From Planctomycetota bacterium (GTDB taxonomy: Bacteria; Planctomycetota; Brocadiia; CAIUPP01): a stretch of DNA of 32,614 nt. The position numbers and the translations under genes are program-made. The notes under the pieces were generated by a model. It was given only the letters and a program-made list of their open reading frames with translations, was not told the DNA's origin and ran no database searches. Positions 22,455 to 30,891 of this stretch are shown here, in pieces. Each line of letters opens with the position of its first letter. Within the stretch, counting starts at the first letter, position 1. The stretch covers positions 2,160-34,773 of the forward strand of contig JAKJEM010000010.1 of assembly GCA_022705425.1 (NCBI GenBank). The letters run 5' to 3'.

Positions 22455-23462
22455 CTACCGTTTCTTCCCCAGCAGGATGCGGATGAACAACGGACCGCCG
22501 ATGATTGCCGTCACCACGCCGACCGGCATTTCGAGCGGCGCAAAGAGAGTGCGCGCGGCGGTGTCGCACGCCGCCAGGAAGGCTCCGCCGAGCAGGAAGG
22601 AGGCCGGCAGCGCCAGGCGTTGGTCAAAGCCCGAGAGCCGGCGCACCGCGTGCGGCACGATCAGCCCCACGAAGCCGATCGGCCCCGCCACGGACACGAC
22701 GGCCGCCGTCGCCAGTCCGCCGCCCAGGAAGGTCATCTTCTGCACCCAGGCCACGTCCACCCCGTGCCCGGCGGCCAGTTCCTCCCCGAGCGAGAGCTGG
22801 CTCAGCGCCGGCGCCTGGACCAGCAGCAACACCACGCCCGGCAGCAACAGCGGCAGCAGCGGCGCGAGGTCGCGATAGCCGATCACCCCCAGCCCGCCCA
22901 TCAGCCAGCGGTCCATGGCCACCAGGTGCTCGGGCCCGGCCAGGTAGCGCAGGAACATGACGATTCCAGCGGAGAGGATGCTGATCGTCACGCCGGCGAG
23001 CAGGAGGGTGTTCATCGAGATGCCGTGCGGCCGGCGGGCGAGGCGATAGACCAGTCCCAGCGAGCCCGCCGCGCCGACAAGCGCCAGGAGCTGCACACTG
23101 CCGCCGAAACGCAGGCTCAGGGCAGGGATCATGATCGCCGTCAGCGCGCCGACGGCCGCCCCGCCCGTTACGCCCAGGGTGAAGGGCTCGGCCAGGTCGT
23201 TGCGGAGGATGACCTGGAAGGCCGCCCCGGCCAGGGCCAGCGCGCCGCCGGCCAACAGCGCCAGGATCACGCGCGGGATGCGCTGATAGACGAGGATGTC
23301 CGTGGCTTCATTCGGCTGCCCGGCAAAGAAGCGCCGCGCGGCGTCGAGGGTGTCTATCGTCTGGCTTCCGAAGAGGGGCGCCAGGAGCAGGACCGCCGCT
23401 GCGGGCAGAGCGTAGGCCGCCAGCGTCAACGCCCAGCGCGCGGGGGTCATCGGGCGGGTCAT
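22455..23462 (-). CDS. FecCD/BtuC-family ABC transporter permease
   Basis: 335 aa from an ATG at 23462 that overlaps the ATPase stop (ATGA); the frame extends upstream to 23648 in another gene's territory and is ignored. About ten transmembrane segments; family motifs include IPRVILALLAGGALALAGAAFQ, shortened here to its RIPRVILALLAGGALALAG core, NDLAEPFTLGVTGGAAVG, and PIGFVGLIVPHAVRRLSG, the site contacting the ATPase. It forms the membrane channel for cobalamin, haem or ferric siderophore uptake together with the two genes upstream. Binding-protein likeness to BtuF makes cobalamin the first guess, but no riboswitch supports it. Confidence 0.93.
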   Translation of the reverse strand: MTRPMTPARWALTLAAYALPAAAVLLLAPLFGSQTIDTLDAARRFFAGQPNEATDILVYQRIPRVILALLAGGALALAGAAFQVILRNDLAEPFTLGVTGGAAVGALTAIMIPALSLRFGGSVQLLALVGAAGSLGLVYRLARRPHGISMNTLLLAGVTISILSAGIVMFLRYLAGPEHLVAMDRWLMGGLGVIGYRDLAPLLPLLLPGVVLLLVQAPALSQLSLGEELAAGHGVDVAWVQKMTFLGGGLATAAVVSVAGPIGFVGLIVPHAVRRLSGFDQRLALPASFLLGGAFLAACDTAARTLFAPLEMPVGVVTAIIGGPLFIRILLGKKR

Positions 23463-24271
23463 GGCCGGGGCGCCTCCCCGGAGGCCGGCAGCTCGGCGGC
23501 GGGCAGGACGATGGGCCGCCCGGCGGCATCGCGCTGGACGGTCAGCGCCTCGCCGTAGGCCGCGCGCAGCGTCTCCTGGCGCAGGACGGCTTCGGCGTCG
23601 CCCTCGACCGCCCGCGTCCCCTGGCGCATCAGCAGCAGTCGGGTGCAATAGAAGGAGGCGATATTGAGGTCGTGCGTTACAACGGCGACGGCGATTCCCC
23701 CCGCCGCCAGCCGTCGCAGAAGGCGGAAGAACTGCGCCTGGTGGTGGATGTCCAGCGATGCCGTCGGCTCGTCCAGCAGCAGCAGGCGCGGCTCCTGGGC
23801 CAGCACGGAGGCCAGGAAGACGCGCTGGCGTTCGCCCCCGCTCAGCCGCGACAAGGTGCGCCCGCGGAAGGAGAGCGCTTCGGTCTTGCGGAGGCTTTCG
23901 GCGATAACGCGCTCGTCGTCGGAGGTCAGGAAGCCCAGGCCCCGGAGGTGAGGAAAGCGGCCCATCGCCACGACCTCCTCGACGGCGTAATCGAAGGCGT
24001 AAGGAACGTTCTGGGGGAGGTAGCCCAGCGTCCGGGCGACCTCGCGGCGGTCCATGTCGGCCATATCGCGCCCGTCCAGGCGCACGCGCCCGGACTGCGG
24101 CGTCAGCACCCCGGCCGCCGTGCGCAGCAGGGTGCTCTTGCCGGAGCCGTTCGGGCCGAGGATCGCCAGCACCTCGCCGGGACGGAGGGAAAATGAGACC
24201 GGCCCCAGCACCCAGTCGGAGCCCGCGTAGCGAAAGACGGCCTCCTCCACGTGGAGCAGCGCGTCGTTCAT
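23459..24271 (-). CDS. ABC transporter ATP-binding protein, BtuD/FecE type
   Basis: 270 aa from the ATG at 24271, preferred to an in-frame ATG at 24289 because AGGAAG sits at the right distance and the conserved start (LLHVEEAVFRY) follows closely. Walker A is GPNGSGKST (39-47), Q-loop LPQNVPYAFDY, signature LSGGERQRVFLASVLAQ, Walker B LLLLDEPTASLD, H-loop VTHDLN. The order and the LPQN Q-loop are those of iron-siderophore/cobalamin importers. It powers the permease whose ATG overlaps its stop. 48 bp downstream of the binding-protein gene. Confidence 0.93.
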   Translation of the reverse strand: MNDALLHVEEAVFRYAGSDWVLGPVSFSLRPGEVLAILGPNGSGKSTLLRTAAGVLTPQSGRVRLDGRDMADMDRREVARTLGYLPQNVPYAFDYAVEEVVAMGRFPHLRGLGFLTSDDERVIAESLRKTEALSFRGRTLSRLSGGERQRVFLASVLAQEPRLLLLDEPTASLDIHHQAQFFRLLRRLAAGGIAVAVVTHDLNIASFYCTRLLLMRQGTRAVEGDAEAVLRQETLRAAYGEALTVQRDAAGRPIVLPAAELPASGEAPRP

Positions 24272-24319
24272 CGTCTTCCTGTCTGCCATCCTGTGATGCC
24301 TCGTGCGGCCGGGGGGCCG

Positions 24320-25228
24320 TCAGGGGCCGGGGTGCAGCGCCGAGGCCAGCCGCTCGGCGATCAGCCCGACCCGCGGTCCCGGCACAACGATGTAGTCCTC
24401 CGTCAGCACCGTCACGCGCCCGGCGCGGACCGCCGGCAGATTCGGCATCGCGTCCCAGTCCGCGATCAGCTTCCGTCGCGCGGCCTCATCGCCGAACTGG
24501 CCGGGCCGCGTCTCGATGATGACGTCGGGCTTCCGCAGAACGACCTCTTCCAGTGAGGGGCTGAAGTAGTCGCGCGCCACGTCGTTGAAGATGTTCTCGC
24601 CGCCGGCGATCTCGACCATCTCGGACAGGAAGCTGTCGCGTCCGACGGTGAAAAGGTTCTTGAGCGTGCCGGGGGTGCGGTCCACGCAGATCAGGACCCG
24701 TACGGGCGGACGATTCGCCGCGCGGGCGCGGACGGCGTCGAGTTTACGCCGGATGCGGTCCGTCAGTTCGCGCGCCTGCGTCTCGGCGCCCAGGCGCTGT
24801 CCGAGCGTCTCGATGCCTTCGAGGATGGACGCCACGCGCGCCATGTTTACCCGCAGCAGGGCGATGCCGCGGGTGCGGCAGAGGGCCTCGACGCGCTCGT
24901 GGCGGTCCTGCACGATCACCAGGTCCGGCCTGAGCGCCGTGATTCGTTCCAGGTCCGGGTTGAACAACGCGCCGACACAGGGTTTGGCCTTGGCCTCGGG
25001 CGGGTAGGACGTGTACTCCGACACGCCCGCCACGCGGTCGCCCGCGCCAAGAGCGAAGAGGGTCTCGGCGATGTTCGGGGCCATGGGGATGATCCGCTGC
25101 GGCAGGCCCGCCGGGCGCGCCGCGTTGCGGGCCGGTTGCGGCGCGGTCACGCGCGCCAGCCCCGCCGCCAGGAGCAGTCCCAGCAGCGTCGCTGCCGCCG
25201 CGAGCGTCCAGGTGAGTTTCTTCGACAC
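24320..25228 (-). CDS. Periplasmic/helical-backbone metal receptor, BtuF/FepB-like binding protein
   Basis: 302 aa, GTG start six bases after the amidohydrolase stop. A strongly hydrophobic N-terminus (LTWTLAAAATLLGLLLAAGLA) serves as signal or anchor; no lipobox Cys is visible. RIIPMAPNIAETLFALGAGDRVAGVS opens the first lobe, given here only in part: APNIAETLFALGAG. GVSEYTSYPPEAK and NPDLERITALRPDLVI resemble BtuF, and a long connecting helix near the middle (ELTDRIRRKLDAVRARA) is the hallmark of class III binding proteins. It should deliver a cobalamin- or siderophore-like ligand to the downstream importer. Confidence 0.88.
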   Translation of the reverse strand: MSKKLTWTLAAAATLLGLLLAAGLARVTAPQPARNAARPAGLPQRIIPMAPNIAETLFALGAGDRVAGVSEYTSYPPEAKAKPCVGALFNPDLERITALRPDLVIVQDRHERVEALCRTRGIALLRVNMARVASILEGIETLGQRLGAETQARELTDRIRRKLDAVRARAANRPPVRVLICVDRTPGTLKNLFTVGRDSFLSEMVEIAGGENIFNDVARDYFSPSLEEVVLRKPDVIIETRPGQFGDEAARRKLIADWDAMPNLPAVRAGRVTVLTEDYIVVPGPRVGLIAERLASALHPGP

Positions 25229-25234
25229 GAGGCC

Positions 25235-26113
25235 TTACACCTTCAGCAAAGCGGCCGCGTTCAGACCCATGACCTTGTCGTACACCGTGCGGGTGATTCT
25301 GCCGGCGCCCGCGGCGTCGCGCATGAAGTCCACCAGCGGCGTGGGGTTGCCGGGCGCACAGATGTCCAGGCCGAACATCAGGCGGTCCTGGAACTCGGTC
25401 AGGAAGGCGTAACCCCACTCCGGGTCGCGCTTGACGGCATTGCAGCCGCTGCCGGCGCTGAGGTCGCCCCACAGGTTCGGGTACTCGCGCAGGAGGCGGG
25501 GCACCGCGCCGCCGGGCCGCACCGGGCCGGCGGGGTAGCGTCCGCGCTCCTCCTCCGACACCGGACCCACCTCCGACCAGAAGGCCTGCGAGTGGCCGAT
25601 GAATTGCAGGCGGGGGAACTTCTTCAGGGCGCGTTCGAGTCCGCCGAGGCCCGGTTCGCTGATGAGGCCGTACATGTTGAACTCCTTCTCGGCGACGTGG
25701 AAGGTCACGGGCAGGCCGACCTCCTGGCACCCTTCGAAGAGGCGTTGCACGCGCGGGTCGTCCCACCAGAGGTTGGCGACCAGTTCGCCCATGCCCTTGC
25801 ATCCCAAATCCTTGTAGTACTGCAAGATACGGACGAAGTCGTGGTTGAGGCCGTTGTTCTCGATACGGGGGTCCACATTGCAGAACTTGATGAACCGATC
25901 GGGGAACTGGTCGCAGGCCTCGATCGCCTCTTCGTTGGACTGGATGAAGTGAAGCGCCTCGGGGCTGGTGAGGGGGAGAATGACCATCTTGTCCACGCCG
26001 CAGCGGTCCATAATCGCCACAAGCTCGGCGGCGGTGGCGGCGGTTTCACCCCGCGTATTGAGGAATCCCTTGCGCAGGATGACGTGGCTGTGGATGTCAA
26101 TGACGGGGGGCAT
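25235..26113 (-). CDS. Amidohydrolase-family metal-dependent TIM-barrel hydrolase (amidohydro-rel/ACMSD-like)
   Basis: 292 aa from ATG 26113, preceded by GAGGAG. The HxH metal motif is VIDIHSHV (H8, H10), further ligand candidates lie in VTFHVAEKE and FIGHSQAFW, and FGLDICAP supplies the C-terminal Asp. This layout fits the amidohydrolase-2 group, whose members hydrolyse or decarboxylate small organic acids; no substrate can be given. The frame runs on upstream to 26632 but across the promoter and the divergent gene, so that is rejected. It heads the operon from the promoter at 26169-26197 and is 6 bp from the binding-protein gene, although a link to metal uptake is not obvious. Confidence 0.85.
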   Translation of the reverse strand: MPPVIDIHSHVILRKGFLNTRGETAATAAELVAIMDRCGVDKMVILPLTSPEALHFIQSNEEAIEACDQFPDRFIKFCNVDPRIENNGLNHDFVRILQYYKDLGCKGMGELVANLWWDDPRVQRLFEGCQEVGLPVTFHVAEKEFNMYGLISEPGLGGLERALKKFPRLQFIGHSQAFWSEVGPVSEEERGRYPAGPVRPGGAVPRLLREYPNLWGDLSAGSGCNAVKRDPEWGYAFLTEFQDRLMFGLDICAPGNPTPLVDFMRDAAGAGRITRTVYDKVMGLNAAALLKV

Positions 26114-26168
26114 GTGTTCTCCTCGAGATTCGGGCCGCGGCCGCGCGCCGTTGCGGTGTTGGAGGACT

Positions 26169-26197
26169 ACATTAGTCCCCGTGCGGCGCGGTGTCAA
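26169..26197 (-). promoter_or_regulatory. Promoter of the amidohydrolase/ABC importer operon
   Basis: On the minus strand TTGACA (26197-26192), 17-bp spacer, TAATGT (26174-26169). About 55 bp before the ATG at 26113. Confidence 0.65.
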
Positions 26198-26204
26198 TGC
26201 GGAT

Positions 26205-26233
26205 TTGACCGCCGCGCCTCGCCGACATAGGAT
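26205..26233 (+). promoter_or_regulatory. Promoter of the flavodoxin-like gene
   Basis: TTGACC (26205-26210), 17-bp spacer, TAGGAT (26228-26233). Its -35 is only 7 bp from the -35 of the divergent promoter. The leader would be about 15 nt, just long enough for AAGGAGG. Confidence 0.5.
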
Positions 26234-26254
26234 GAAACGGGAAAGGAGGGTGTC

Positions 26255-26707
26255 ATGGCGAAGAAGGTGCTGATCGTTTACCACAGCCTTGGCGGGAACA
26301 CTCGTGCGGCGGCGGAGGCGGTGGCCGCCGGTGTGCGCAAGGTGAATGATGCCGAGGCGCAACTCGTCGAGGCGCTCAAGGCCGGACCCGGGGACCTGGT
26401 CTCCTGCGACGCGGCGGTTTTCGGGACGCCGGACTACTTCAGCTACATGGCGGGCGGCCTGAAGGACTTCTTCGACCGCTGCTACTACCCGACGCAGGAC
26501 AAGGTGACGGACAAGCCGTGCGCGCTCTTCGTGACGCACGGCGGCGGCGGGCGCGCCGTGGACGGTCTCAAGGGGGTTGTCCGCAGTTTCAAGATGCGCC
26601 TGGCCGCGCCGCCGCTGCTGGTGCTGAATCACCCCGACGACGACGCGCGTCGGAAGTTGATGGACCTGGGGGAGATGCTGGCAAAGGTGGCGACGCTGGG
26701 GGGATGA
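26255..26707 (+). CDS. Flavodoxin-family protein (FMN-dependent NAD(P)H oxidoreductase-like)
   Basis: 150 aa. The N-terminus KKVLIVYHSLGGNTRAAAEA is a flavodoxin first strand and phosphate-binding loop (YHSLGGNTR). FGTPDYFSYMAGGLKDFFDR is the second flavin-contact segment, close to that of NADPH-dependent FMN reductases and WrbA-like proteins. FVTHGGGGRAVDGLK is the third. It likely binds FMN and transfers electrons. AAGGAGG lies 5 nt before the ATG. It is a lone plus-strand gene divergent from the ABC importer operon and convergent, 22 bp apart, with the lipid kinase. A role in reducing imported metal or cofactor is possible but unproven. Confidence 0.88.
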   Translation: MAKKVLIVYHSLGGNTRAAAEAVAAGVRKVNDAEAQLVEALKAGPGDLVSCDAAVFGTPDYFSYMAGGLKDFFDRCYYPTQDKVTDKPCALFVTHGGGGRAVDGLKGVVRSFKMRLAAPPLLVLNHPDDDARRKLMDLGEMLAKVATLGG

Positions 26708-26729
26708 CGCGGCTTCCGCGCCGGGCCGA

Positions 26730-27632
26730 TCACGGCACGACGACGACCTTCAGCGCGGCGGGGTGGGTCTGGATTTCGACGGAGGTGAAGCCGGCGGCGT
26801 CGCCATCGGCCTGAAGGGGGGCGGGGCACTCGGCCTCGATCCGCAGGCTCCGCGCGCGCCCGTGCCGGACGCCGGGGCGAGCGAGATGCCGCCCGCGCCA
26901 GACGGACCACAACTCGCCCAGCGACGCCGGCAAGCCGCCCTTCGGAAAGAGCACCCAGTCGAGGCGTCCGTCGTCGTCGCGCGCGTCGGGGGCATAGGAG
27001 AGGCCCAGGGCGTAGGCATCCACGTTGAACACAAGCAAATGCGTCCCTTCAGCGGTGACGTCGTCCGCCTCGACGCGCAGGCGGGGCCAGCGATAGGCCG
27101 CGGCGGCGCCGAGGGTGGGGCGGAGGTAGGCGACATAGCCGCCCCGTCCCGTGGCGCGGCCGCTTCCGCGCGCTTCGGCCAGCCGGCGGACGATCTCGGC
27201 GTCCACGCCGGCGGAGAGCATGAGGACGAAGCGCCGCCGCTCGCCGGGGCGGATGACCTCGCCGGCGTCGAGGGGGCGGACCACGAGATGGGCCAGGGCG
27301 CGCGCCAGCCGGCGGACGTCGTGCCCGCAGCCGAAGCGGCGCGCGAAGAGGTTTTCCGTTCCGAGGGGAAGGGCGGCCAGCGGGGCGGACACGCCCTCGT
27401 TGATGACATCGTTGACCGTGCCGTCGCCGGCGGCGACGACCACGGCGCGCCAGGTCTCCCGGCGGAGAAGGCGGGCGCGCTCGGCGCTGTCCCACACGGC
27501 GACCGGCGCCAGGCCCTCGCCGCGCAGCGCATCCAGCAGGCGCTCGACGGGCCCGCAATTCGAGCGCCTGCCGCTGCACGGGTTCGCGGCGACAAGAACA
27601 CGGCGGCAGTCGTCGGGCGGCGGCACGGTCAT
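26730..27632 (-). CDS. Diacylglycerol/sphingosine kinase-family lipid kinase (DagK catalytic domain)
   Basis: 300 aa. VLVAANPCSGRR is the N-terminal phosphate loop; VVAAGDGTVNDVINEG (66-80) is the nucleotide-binding GGDGTxNEV motif, with the first Gly replaced by Ala; LPLGTENLFARRFG follows. The C-terminal beta domain ends at HPAALKVVVVP, typical for YegS/DgkB-like kinases. It should phosphorylate a lipid such as diacylglycerol. It is 10 bp downstream of the sugar isomerase gene, as last gene of the minus-strand series from the window edge. Substrate and partner are not fixed by the sequence. Confidence 0.9.
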   Translation of the reverse strand: MTVPPPDDCRRVLVAANPCSGRRSNCGPVERLLDALRGEGLAPVAVWDSAERARLLRRETWRAVVVAAGDGTVNDVINEGVSAPLAALPLGTENLFARRFGCGHDVRRLARALAHLVVRPLDAGEVIRPGERRRFVLMLSAGVDAEIVRRLAEARGSGRATGRGGYVAYLRPTLGAAAAYRWPRLRVEADDVTAEGTHLLVFNVDAYALGLSYAPDARDDDGRLDWVLFPKGGLPASLGELWSVWRGRHLARPGVRHGRARSLRIEAECPAPLQADGDAAGFTSVEIQTHPAALKVVVVP

Positions 27633-27642
27633 GGGCTTCGGG

Positions 27643-28410
27643 CTACTTCCGACCCCGGCCCAGGCCGCGGCCGGTCAGGTAGATGTAGCTCTCGCGGACG
27701 GCGGTCATCATGTCCGTGGCGCAGGCGTCGAGTTCGACGATCAGCCATTCCAGCGTCTTGGGGTCCGCGGCGGCGACGCAGGCGGGGATGTCCATCCTTC
27801 CCGCGCCGACAGCGGTGTGCGGCTGGTCTTTGACGAGCGGGCCGTCCTTGATGTGCAGCAGCGGCAGGCGCGCCTTGTGGCGGGCACAGATTTCGGCGGC
27901 GTTCTGCGCGCCGAAGTTGCTGGCCCAGTACACGTCGAGCTCGCCCTTGAGGTTCGGGGCCAGGCGCAGCAGTTCGTCATAGGCCAGGCGTCCGTCGAGG
28001 ACCGCCATTTCCCACCAGTGATTATGGTAGGCCACGCGCACGCCGTGCGGCGCGAGCAGGGCGATGGCCTTCTCGTAGAGCTCGGCGTGGGCCTTGACCT
28101 TGTCGAGGGAATCGAATTCCTTGGAGCCGCGCCCGTTGACGATTGTGGCGCAACCCAGCGCCTTGACGGTGTCCACGGTCTGTTGCAGCGTTTCGGCGGT
28201 GGGGAGGGGCATGTGGGCGGAGCAGACCTTCATCCCCAGGTCCTCGACCACCTTGCGCACCTCGGCGGCGGGCTTGTTGTGAAGGCCGGCCGTTTCCACG
28301 CCGGCGTATCCGATGTCCGCGACCGTCTTGAGCACACCGAAGAAGTCCTGCGCGGCCGCCTGACGGACGGAGTACAACTGCAGCGCCACGGGCTTGAGTT
28401 CCTTCGACAC
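27643..28410 (-). CDS. Sugar phosphate isomerase/epimerase family protein (AP endonuclease 2-like TIM barrel)
   Basis: 255 aa with a GTG start at 28410, preceded by AAAGGA at 7 nt. PVALQLYSVRQ is the common N-terminus, GYAGVETAG gives the first metal Glu, YHNHWWEM (128-135) and LDVYWASNFG (159-168) the next, and LLHIKDG and GAGRMD (202-207) the C-terminal ligands. Relatives isomerise or epimerise sugars or inositols, or dehydrate them; no substrate is assigned. It sits 26 bp downstream of the GHL6-type hydrolase, so the pair plausibly handles one released sugar. The frame continues to 29619 inside the neighbouring gene; that longer ORF is not real. Confidence 0.9.
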   Translation of the reverse strand: MSKELKPVALQLYSVRQAAAQDFFGVLKTVADIGYAGVETAGLHNKPAAEVRKVVEDLGMKVCSAHMPLPTAETLQQTVDTVKALGCATIVNGRGSKEFDSLDKVKAHAELYEKAIALLAPHGVRVAYHNHWWEMAVLDGRLAYDELLRLAPNLKGELDVYWASNFGAQNAAEICARHKARLPLLHIKDGPLVKDQPHTAVGAGRMDIPACVAAADPKTLEWLIVELDACATDMMTAVRESYIYLTGRGLGRGRK

Positions 28411-28436
28411 GATGGAGTCCTTTCCCGGAAAGAGGG

Positions 28437-30437
28437 TTACTGCCACTGCGCCTGGATCACCTTCCAGGGCGCATCCATGATCACGGGGACGATCACAACG
28501 CCGTCGCGAACCTGGAAGCGGACATCCGCGCCGTTGCAGGTGACGCGGAGGGGCTTTCGGGCGTCGCGGAGCTTGAGGGCGAGGTCGTAGGGCGGCTGGG
28601 CTTCGAGCGCGCGCGGCCACCCGCGCGGGCCGAAGTACTCCTCGCCGCCGTGGTTGATGAGGATGGCCCACGTCCTGTCCGGCGCGCGGCGGCAGACCAG
28701 TTCGACATTGCCGGGCGCTCCGGAGAGGGCGGCGCGCGGCGCGGGGAGGACCTGCTCGATCAGGCCGGCGGCCCACTCGACCTGTTGCCAGTTGCCGCCG
28801 GCGGCGTAGTCGGAGCAGAGGCGCGCTTCGAGGTACCACACCTCGCCGCGTCCGTACCGGAAGCGGGTGAGGGCGGGGTGCGGGCTGGGCTCGGCGGCGG
28901 GGGGGCAGATGCCCCAGCCCATGCGGACGCCGTATGCAAGGTCGTAGGGCTGGATGGCGGGCACGATCCCCTCGGCCCCGGCCAGGGTGAGCCGGTGGAA
29001 GGCGCCGCGCGCCAGGACGGGCAGGGTGTGCGACATGGCCGGCCAGGCGGGCAGGTAGATGTGGTCCTGCCAGGGCGTTTCCGCGCGCGACACGCCGAGC
29101 CAGTTCATCGGCGCGCCGTTGACGCGGGGGATGCCCCCGGCGATCAGGACCCGTCCGCCGTTCTCGACATAGAGGCGCAGGACGGCGTCGGTGTCGGGAT
29201 CGAGGGCGGGGATCTCCGGCAGGACGATGAGCCCGATGCCGCGCAGGCGGGCGGAGAGGAACGCTTCGGCGCAGACCCCGAGCGAGGTGCCGGCGTCGCC
29301 GAGCAGGCGATGCGCTCCATGCAGCGGGGCCAGTCGGTCGCCGAGGTTGAGGGCGAAGTGCCGGAGGTCCTCGCCGTACACGGTGCTGCGCGAGTGCAGG
29401 ATGAGGACCTCGTCGTCCGGCAGGGCCGAATCGGGGGGGAACTCGGCGGCCATGCGGCGGCGGATGTCCTTCATCTGGCGCAGCGCCGTCGCGGTTGTCG
29501 CGTCGAGGCGGCCTTCGGGGTGGAGACGGTCGCCCATGTACAGGCGGACATTGCGCGCCCAGGCGGCGGCGGCGACCTTTTCCATGCGCCGGGCCGTGGC
29601 CAGACTCCAGTCGCCCCAACCCTGGTTGAAGATCGTGGGCATGACGTCGGCGGGGCGATCGGCGGAGGCGCCGTAGGCGGCGCAGAAGCCCATCGAGCGC
29701 GATTGCGGGCCGTAGGTCGGCGGGTCCAGGGTCAGGCGGGTGATCGAGGCGGGCATCTTCTCCGGGTAGGGGGCGCTGCCGATCTGGTTGAAGCCGACGC
29801 GCGCGCCGGGGAGGCGCTGCTGGATGAAGCGCCCCACGCGCTCGATCAACGCGAGGCCGCGCGTCCGGCGGAAGGCGCCGTAGGCCGGCCAGTTCGGGTC
29901 CGGTTCGTCGCGGGGGATCTCCTGCCCGTGCGCCGCCCGGAAGTCGCGCCGGCAGACGTCGCAGTAGCAGGTCCGCAGCGAGCCCATCGTGTCGAAGAAG
30001 AAGCCGTCGGGGCGGTACGCCTTGATGATCTCCTCGATCTGCGGGAGCATCAGTTCGTCGGTATATGCCGTGAAGGGGCAGACGCTGATGAACCAGTCGG
30101 GGCTGAGAGCGGGCCCGTTCGCGTGAACCTGCGCCCAGTCCGGATGCTTCCGCGCCGCTTCGCCGTCAATCCCGAAGCTGACGTAGGCCAGGGGGCTGAT
30201 GCCCTCGTGGCGGCAGGCGCGCACCAGGCCGCCGAAGACGTCCTCCTTCATCAGCGGATGCGGCGTCGAGAGACGGGTGGGATAGTAACTGAAGCCGTTG
30301 TGGCACTTGGCAAAGGCGATGATCTCCTCGACGCCGGCGTCCTTCAGCGCGGCGGCGACGCCGGGATAGTCGGACCGATGGCCGATGCGGACGGAGCGGT
30401 GGCTGTGGAAATCGAAGTGCCAGGCCAGCGTAAGCAT
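28437..30437 (-). CDS. GHL6-type putative glycosyl hydrolase with beta-galactosidase trimerisation-like domain
   Basis: 666 aa, ATG at 30437 after GGAGGAG. No signal peptide. The N-terminal barrel has HFDFHSH, then AFAKCHNGFSYYPT (41-54) and YRPDGFFFDTMG (141-152), the signature of the hypothetical glycosyl hydrolase 6 group related to alpha-fucosidase-like families; D149 is a nucleophile candidate. CYCDVCRRDFRAAHG follows, as in relatives. The middle (VLILHSRSTVYGEDLRHFA region) resembles the amidotransferase-like trimerisation domain of GH42, and a beta domain ends the protein. Substrate unknown. It is 42 bp after the DUF35 gene and 26 bp before the isomerase gene. Confidence 0.78.
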   Translation of the reverse strand: MLTLAWHFDFHSHRSVRIGHRSDYPGVAAALKDAGVEEIIAFAKCHNGFSYYPTRLSTPHPLMKEDVFGGLVRACRHEGISPLAYVSFGIDGEAARKHPDWAQVHANGPALSPDWFISVCPFTAYTDELMLPQIEEIIKAYRPDGFFFDTMGSLRTCYCDVCRRDFRAAHGQEIPRDEPDPNWPAYGAFRRTRGLALIERVGRFIQQRLPGARVGFNQIGSAPYPEKMPASITRLTLDPPTYGPQSRSMGFCAAYGASADRPADVMPTIFNQGWGDWSLATARRMEKVAAAAWARNVRLYMGDRLHPEGRLDATTATALRQMKDIRRRMAAEFPPDSALPDDEVLILHSRSTVYGEDLRHFALNLGDRLAPLHGAHRLLGDAGTSLGVCAEAFLSARLRGIGLIVLPEIPALDPDTDAVLRLYVENGGRVLIAGGIPRVNGAPMNWLGVSRAETPWQDHIYLPAWPAMSHTLPVLARGAFHRLTLAGAEGIVPAIQPYDLAYGVRMGWGICPPAAEPSPHPALTRFRYGRGEVWYLEARLCSDYAAGGNWQQVEWAAGLIEQVLPAPRAALSGAPGNVELVCRRAPDRTWAILINHGGEEYFGPRGWPRALEAQPPYDLALKLRDARKPLRVTCNGADVRFQVRDGVVIVPVIMDAPWKVIQAQWQ

Positions 30438-30479
30438 CGTTCTCTCCTCCCTCGGACGCGGGGGCGGGCGCCCCGGCGG

Positions 30480-30869
30480 CTATTCCGGCACGGCTTTGTG
30501 GCCGTAGGCGATGACGCCGGTGCGGCCATGCTGGCGGATCTTGCGGAACTCGAGGCGCACGCGCATCCCCGTGCGGATGTCCTCCGGCGCGACGTCGGTG
30601 ACCTGCGTCAGCATGCGTGCGCCGTCGTCCATTTCGAGCACGGCCACGGCGTAGGGCACCTCCTGCGCAAAGGCGGGCGGGGCTACGCGGATAATCGTGT
30701 AGGTCAGGACGCGGCCCGTTTCGGACATGGCGCGCGTCTCGATCTCGCGCCCGCGGCAGCCGTCGCACACCCGGCGCGGCGGAAAGAACAGCCGTCCGCA
30801 GCCTTTGCAGCGGCCGATCTGATTGAGGTAGCGGGGCTTCTTCTCGCGCCAGACGCGTGCGGTGATCAT
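30480..30869 (-). CDS. DUF35 zinc-ribbon/OB-fold acyl-CoA-binding scaffold protein
   Basis: 129 aa. The rubredoxin-like zinc ribbon has C21, C24, C35 and C38 (CKGCGRLFFPPRRVCDGC), followed by an OB fold (GRVLTYTIIRVAPPAFAQEVPYA, abbreviated: TYTIIRVAPPAF). In archaea a DUF35 protein physically links acetoacetyl-CoA thiolase and HMG-CoA synthase into one channel complex; the two genes upstream here encode those enzymes. AAGGA precedes the ATG. The 141-bp gap to the thiolase is filled by the heptad repeat at 30892-30989, which is unusual because such trios are normally tightly spaced. Confidence 0.9.
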   Translation of the reverse strand: MITARVWREKKPRYLNQIGRCKGCGRLFFPPRRVCDGCRGREIETRAMSETGRVLTYTIIRVAPPAFAQEVPYAVAVLEMDDGARMLTQVTDVAPEDIRTGMRVRLEFRKIRQHGRTGVIAYGHKAVPE

Positions 30870-30891
30870 GGACCGGTTCCTTGTGGGTGAG

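Noticed and set aside
26114..26254. Cobalamin riboswitch ahead of the importer operon
   Set aside because: The leader is under 60 nt and no B12-box-like sequence is visible, so the ligand remains uncertain.
25235..26632. Longer amidohydrolase start reaching 26632
   Set aside because: It would cross two promoters and lie antisense to the flavodoxin gene; the HxH motif begins at residue 8 from the ATG at 26113, as is usual.
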